Below, one piece after another: positions 63,135 through 64,000 of a stretch of 64,000 nucleotides of DNA. The stretch is from NCBI RefSeq assembly GCF_001874645.1, contig NZ_CP017886.1, positions 124,001 through 188,000 on the forward strand, read 5' to 3'. Under the pieces are notes generated by a model, which saw only the letters and a program-made list of their open reading frames with translations, was not told the origin of the DNA and searched no databases. Within the stretch, counting starts at the first letter, position 1. Each line of letters opens with the position of its first letter. The stretch comes from Pseudomonas frederiksbergensis. GTDB taxonomy: Bacteria; Pseudomonadota; Gammaproteobacteria; Pseudomonadales; Pseudomonadaceae. Made by a program: the position numbers and the translations under genes.

Positions 63135-64000
63135 ATGACCACGCCAAAAAAAGCCGCGCCAGAACCTCACGTCGAGGCCTCGCGAATCCGTGAAGGCTTG
63201 CCCTTTCCGCTCGGTGCGACCTGGGATGGTCTGGGGGTCAACTTCGCGATATTTTCGGCTAACGCCACCAAGGTCGAACTGTGTGTGTTCGACGATGCCG
63301 GTGAAGTCGAACTTGAACGTATCGAGCTTCCGGAATACACCGACGAAATCTTTCACGGTTATTTGCCGGACGCCCATCCGGGGTTGATCTATGGCTACCG
63401 GGTGTATGGGCCTTACGACCCGCAAAACGGTCACCGCTTCAACCACCACAAATTGTTGATCGACCCCTACGCCAAGCAATTGGTGGGGCAATTGAAGTGG
63501 TCCGAAGCCTTGTTCGGTTACACCATCGGCCACCCCGACGCCGACCTCAGTTTCGATGAGCGCGACAGCGCGCCCTTCGTGCCCAAGTGCAAGGTCATCG
63601 ACCCCGCGCACACCTGGGGGCACGATCATCGGGTCAGTGTGCCGTGGGATCGAACGATCATTTATGAGACTCACGTACGCGGCATCAGTATGCGTCATCC
63701 GTCCGTCCCGGAAGCCGTCCGCGGGACCTTCGCCGGGCTGATGGTCGATGACCTGCTGGAACATATCCGCACACTTGGCGTGTCGTCAGTGGAGCTGATG
63801 CCGATACACGCGTTCGTCAATGACCAGCACCTGTTGCACAAGGGCATGACCAACTACTGGGGTTACAACAGCCTCGCCTTCTTCGCCCCCGATCCGCGTT
63901 ACCTGGCCAGTGGCAAGATCGCCGAGTTCAAGGAAATGGTCGCGCACCTGCACGAAGCCAACCTCGAAGTGATTCTGGACGTGGTCTACAACCACACCGC
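63135..64000 (+). CDS. glgX: glycogen debranching enzyme GlgX (3' end outside window)
   Basis: 288 residues of an about 700-residue GH13 isoamylase. N-terminal CBM48 (REGLPFPLGATWDGLGVNFAIFS), LIYGYRVYGPYDPQNGHRFN, IYETHVRGIS, ELMPIHAFVND and the start of region I, VILDVVYNHT. It removes short alpha-1,6 branches left after phosphorolysis, feeding MalQ and TreY. Two adjacent ATGs exist; 63135 has the better spacing from AGGAG. The sequence continues past the window edge. Confidence 0.93.
   Translation, partial: MTTPKKAAPEPHVEASRIREGLPFPLGATWDGLGVNFAIFSANATKVELCVFDDAGEVELERIELPEYTDEIFHGYLPDAHPGLIYGYRVYGPYDPQNGHRFNHHKLLIDPYAKQLVGQLKWSEALFGYTIGHPDADLSFDERDSAPFVPKCKVIDPAHTWGHDHRVSVPWDRTIIYETHVRGISMRHPSVPEAVRGTFAGLMVDDLLEHIRTLGVSSVELMPIHAFVNDQHLLHKGMTNYWGYNSLAFFAPDPRYLASGKIAEFKEMVAHLHEANLEVILDVVYNHT

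Noticed and set aside
62073..63764. 563-codon minus-strand frame
   Set aside because: Crosses the treY, DUF2934 and glgX genes in antisense; no ribosome site or family motif.

Overview
The window looks like chromosomal DNA of a Pseudomonas of the P. fluorescens group. The grounds are the GC-rich coding sequence, the REP/REPIN sequences of the GTAGGAGCTG...GCGATCTTTT type, the RAYT transposase, and typical Pseudomonas neighbourhoods: paired zwf/gnd, glgA-treZ-malQ-treY-glgX, nhaB, an OprD-family porin and an E. coli-type agmatinase. No rRNA, tRNA, CRISPR array or prophage was seen.

Layout. 0-8.5 kb is housekeeping and signalling: an MFS exporter (cut by the window edge), a lipase-like hydrolase, an azoreductase divergent from its LysR regulator, YjbR, uppP with a coupled DUF1294 gene, a Cache-domain chemoreceptor, and a PnuC transporter coupled to a NadR-like kinase. 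8.5-15.4 kb is the most coherent accessory system: six consecutive genes that match fapABCDEF of the functional-amyloid secretion system in order and architecture, preceded by a good sigma-54 promoter and faced by a sigma-54 enhancer-binding regulator with a degenerate receiver domain. 15.7-22.6 kb holds a small unknown protein, a delta-60 repeat protein, NhaB, Zwf-Gnd and a GNAT enzyme. 23-30.7 kb is one operon that joins a cytoplasmic C45-type acyltransferase/hydrolase, a complete peptide ABC importer and an OprD-type porin. 30.8-36 kb holds ZapE, an NTF2-like protein, a truncated YafY-type regulator, agmatinase and a putrescine-type binding protein divergent from a LysR regulator.

36-37.8 kb is a repeat-dense island: a long inverted REP pair, a C4-antisense-RNA-like leader in front of a frameshifted DUF6124 gene, and a RAYT transposase bracketed by REPs. 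37.8-43.8 kb carries an NCS2 permease, a LEA14-like lipoprotein, a nitrilase-type amidohydrolase with LysR partner, small proteins and a DpkA-like reductase. 44-48.8 kb is a single very large toxin-like gene whose C-terminus carries an HExxH + TxDxxY zinc-protease signature. 49-51 kb holds small genes, a MITE-like element, and the remains of an aldo/keto reductase next to a perfect 29-bp palindrome. A dCache chemoreceptor and a DUF411 protein follow. The last 10 kb is the glycogen/trehalose operon glgA-treZ-malQ-treY-DUF2934-glgX (glgX runs off the end).

The best candidates for new biology are the sigma-54-controlled fap-type locus, the giant toxin-like metalloprotease, and the C4-like RNA over DUF6124. 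A REPIN whose two ends supply the stop codons of both flanking genes is a smaller but unusual observation. All functional calls rest on reading the sequence and on recalled family knowledge; no database search was run.
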